Assembly (NCBI GenBank): GCA_903858935.1
Contig: CAIOKO010000186.1
Span: forward strand, 1 to 32,383
DNA length: 32,383 bases
Reading direction: 5' to 3'
From: an uncultured Schlesneria sp.
GTDB lineage: Bacteria; Planctomycetota; Planctomycetia; Planctomycetales; Planctomycetaceae
The position numbers and the translations under genes are program-made. This document shows positions 32,277 through 32,383 of this stretch, in pieces. Position 1 is the stretch's first letter. Every line of letters starts with the position of its first letter. Under the pieces are notes generated by a model. The model had not been told where the DNA came from. It did no database searches and saw nothing but the letters and a program-made list of their open reading frames with translations.

Positions 32277-32383
32277 ATGTTCGGTATTCGCTTTGTTAAG
32301 GGCATGGCGGTCAGCCTTGCCACATTCGGAATGATGGTACCCCAGACCCGTTTGCTGGCAGATACGCAGCAGCCCAAAGCCCC
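32277..32383 (+). CDS. Exported hypothetical protein, N-terminal fragment (cut by window edge)
   Basis: The ATG at 32277 has the perfect ribosome binding site AAGGAGG (32265-32271). The visible 35 codons begin MFGIRFVKGMAVSLATFGMM and continue VPQTRLLADTQQP. This is a positively charged start, a hydrophobic core and a likely signal-peptidase site near LLA|D. The protein is therefore probably exported. Nothing of the mature domain is in the window. Similar N-termini occur in planctomycete exported proteins, but that does not give a function. Confidence 0.75.
   Translation, partial: MFGIRFVKGMAVSLATFGMMVPQTRLLADTQQPKA

Overview
The window reads as chromosomal DNA from a planctomycete-type bacterium. 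The reasons are the many exported enzymes with short signal peptides (a DUF4380-like protein, a ThuA-like protein, amidohydrolases, an esterase/gluconolactonase fusion, a beta-propeller/phosphoesterase), small proteins of a planctomycete style, a very long TolC-like protein and loose spacing between operons. This assignment comes from recognising protein families, not from a database search. No rRNA, tRNA or CRISPR array was found.

Layout. Bases 1-122 are the end of an IS3-type insertion sequence carrying the first codons of OrfA. Next come a hypothetical gene (244-681) and a minus-strand group: a DUF4380-like protein, an M16 zinc protease and an exported esterase fused to an SMP-30/gluconolactonase domain (5276 down to 1039). 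Two tandem YtcJ-type amidohydrolases (5432-9282) are separated by a 97-bp element with near-perfect 29-bp inverted arms. A divergent EF-G-like GTPase (9504-11612) follows with a clear terminator. Then comes a MarR - TolC-like - HlyD-like - ABC ATPase block (12622-19149). Its TolC and HlyD frames overlap by 329 bp, the HlyD protein carries two C-terminal EF-hands, and no permease gene lies beside the ATPase. Housekeeping genes follow: pgsA, a small Ala/Pro/Lys-rich lipoprotein, csrA, a ThuA-like protein and aspS.

The right end (about 23.9-31.8 kb) holds the most interesting system, a divergent phosphonate catabolism locus. The leftward operon is a PhnZ-like HD-domain oxygenase, a FAD-dependent oxidoreductase of the phosphonate-associated family, phosphonoacetaldehyde hydrolase (phnX) and probably a propeller/phosphoesterase. 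The rightward operon is a DUF5690 membrane transporter and a zinc alcohol dehydrogenase of the phosphonate-associated family. Junctions within the operons are 4-13 nt overlaps, except for the 60-nt gap before the phosphoesterase. The only shared regulatory space is 120 bp, with a GTATAGAC motif of the HutC/PhnF operator type over a candidate -10 box. The usual 2-aminoethylphosphonate transaminase (PhnW), the dioxygenase PhnY, the C-P lyase and the PhnCDE transporter are all absent from the window. The locus therefore looks like a transaminase-independent route from an aminophosphonate to acetaldehyde plus phosphate, with its own candidate transporter. The window ends in the first codons of an exported protein (32277 onward).
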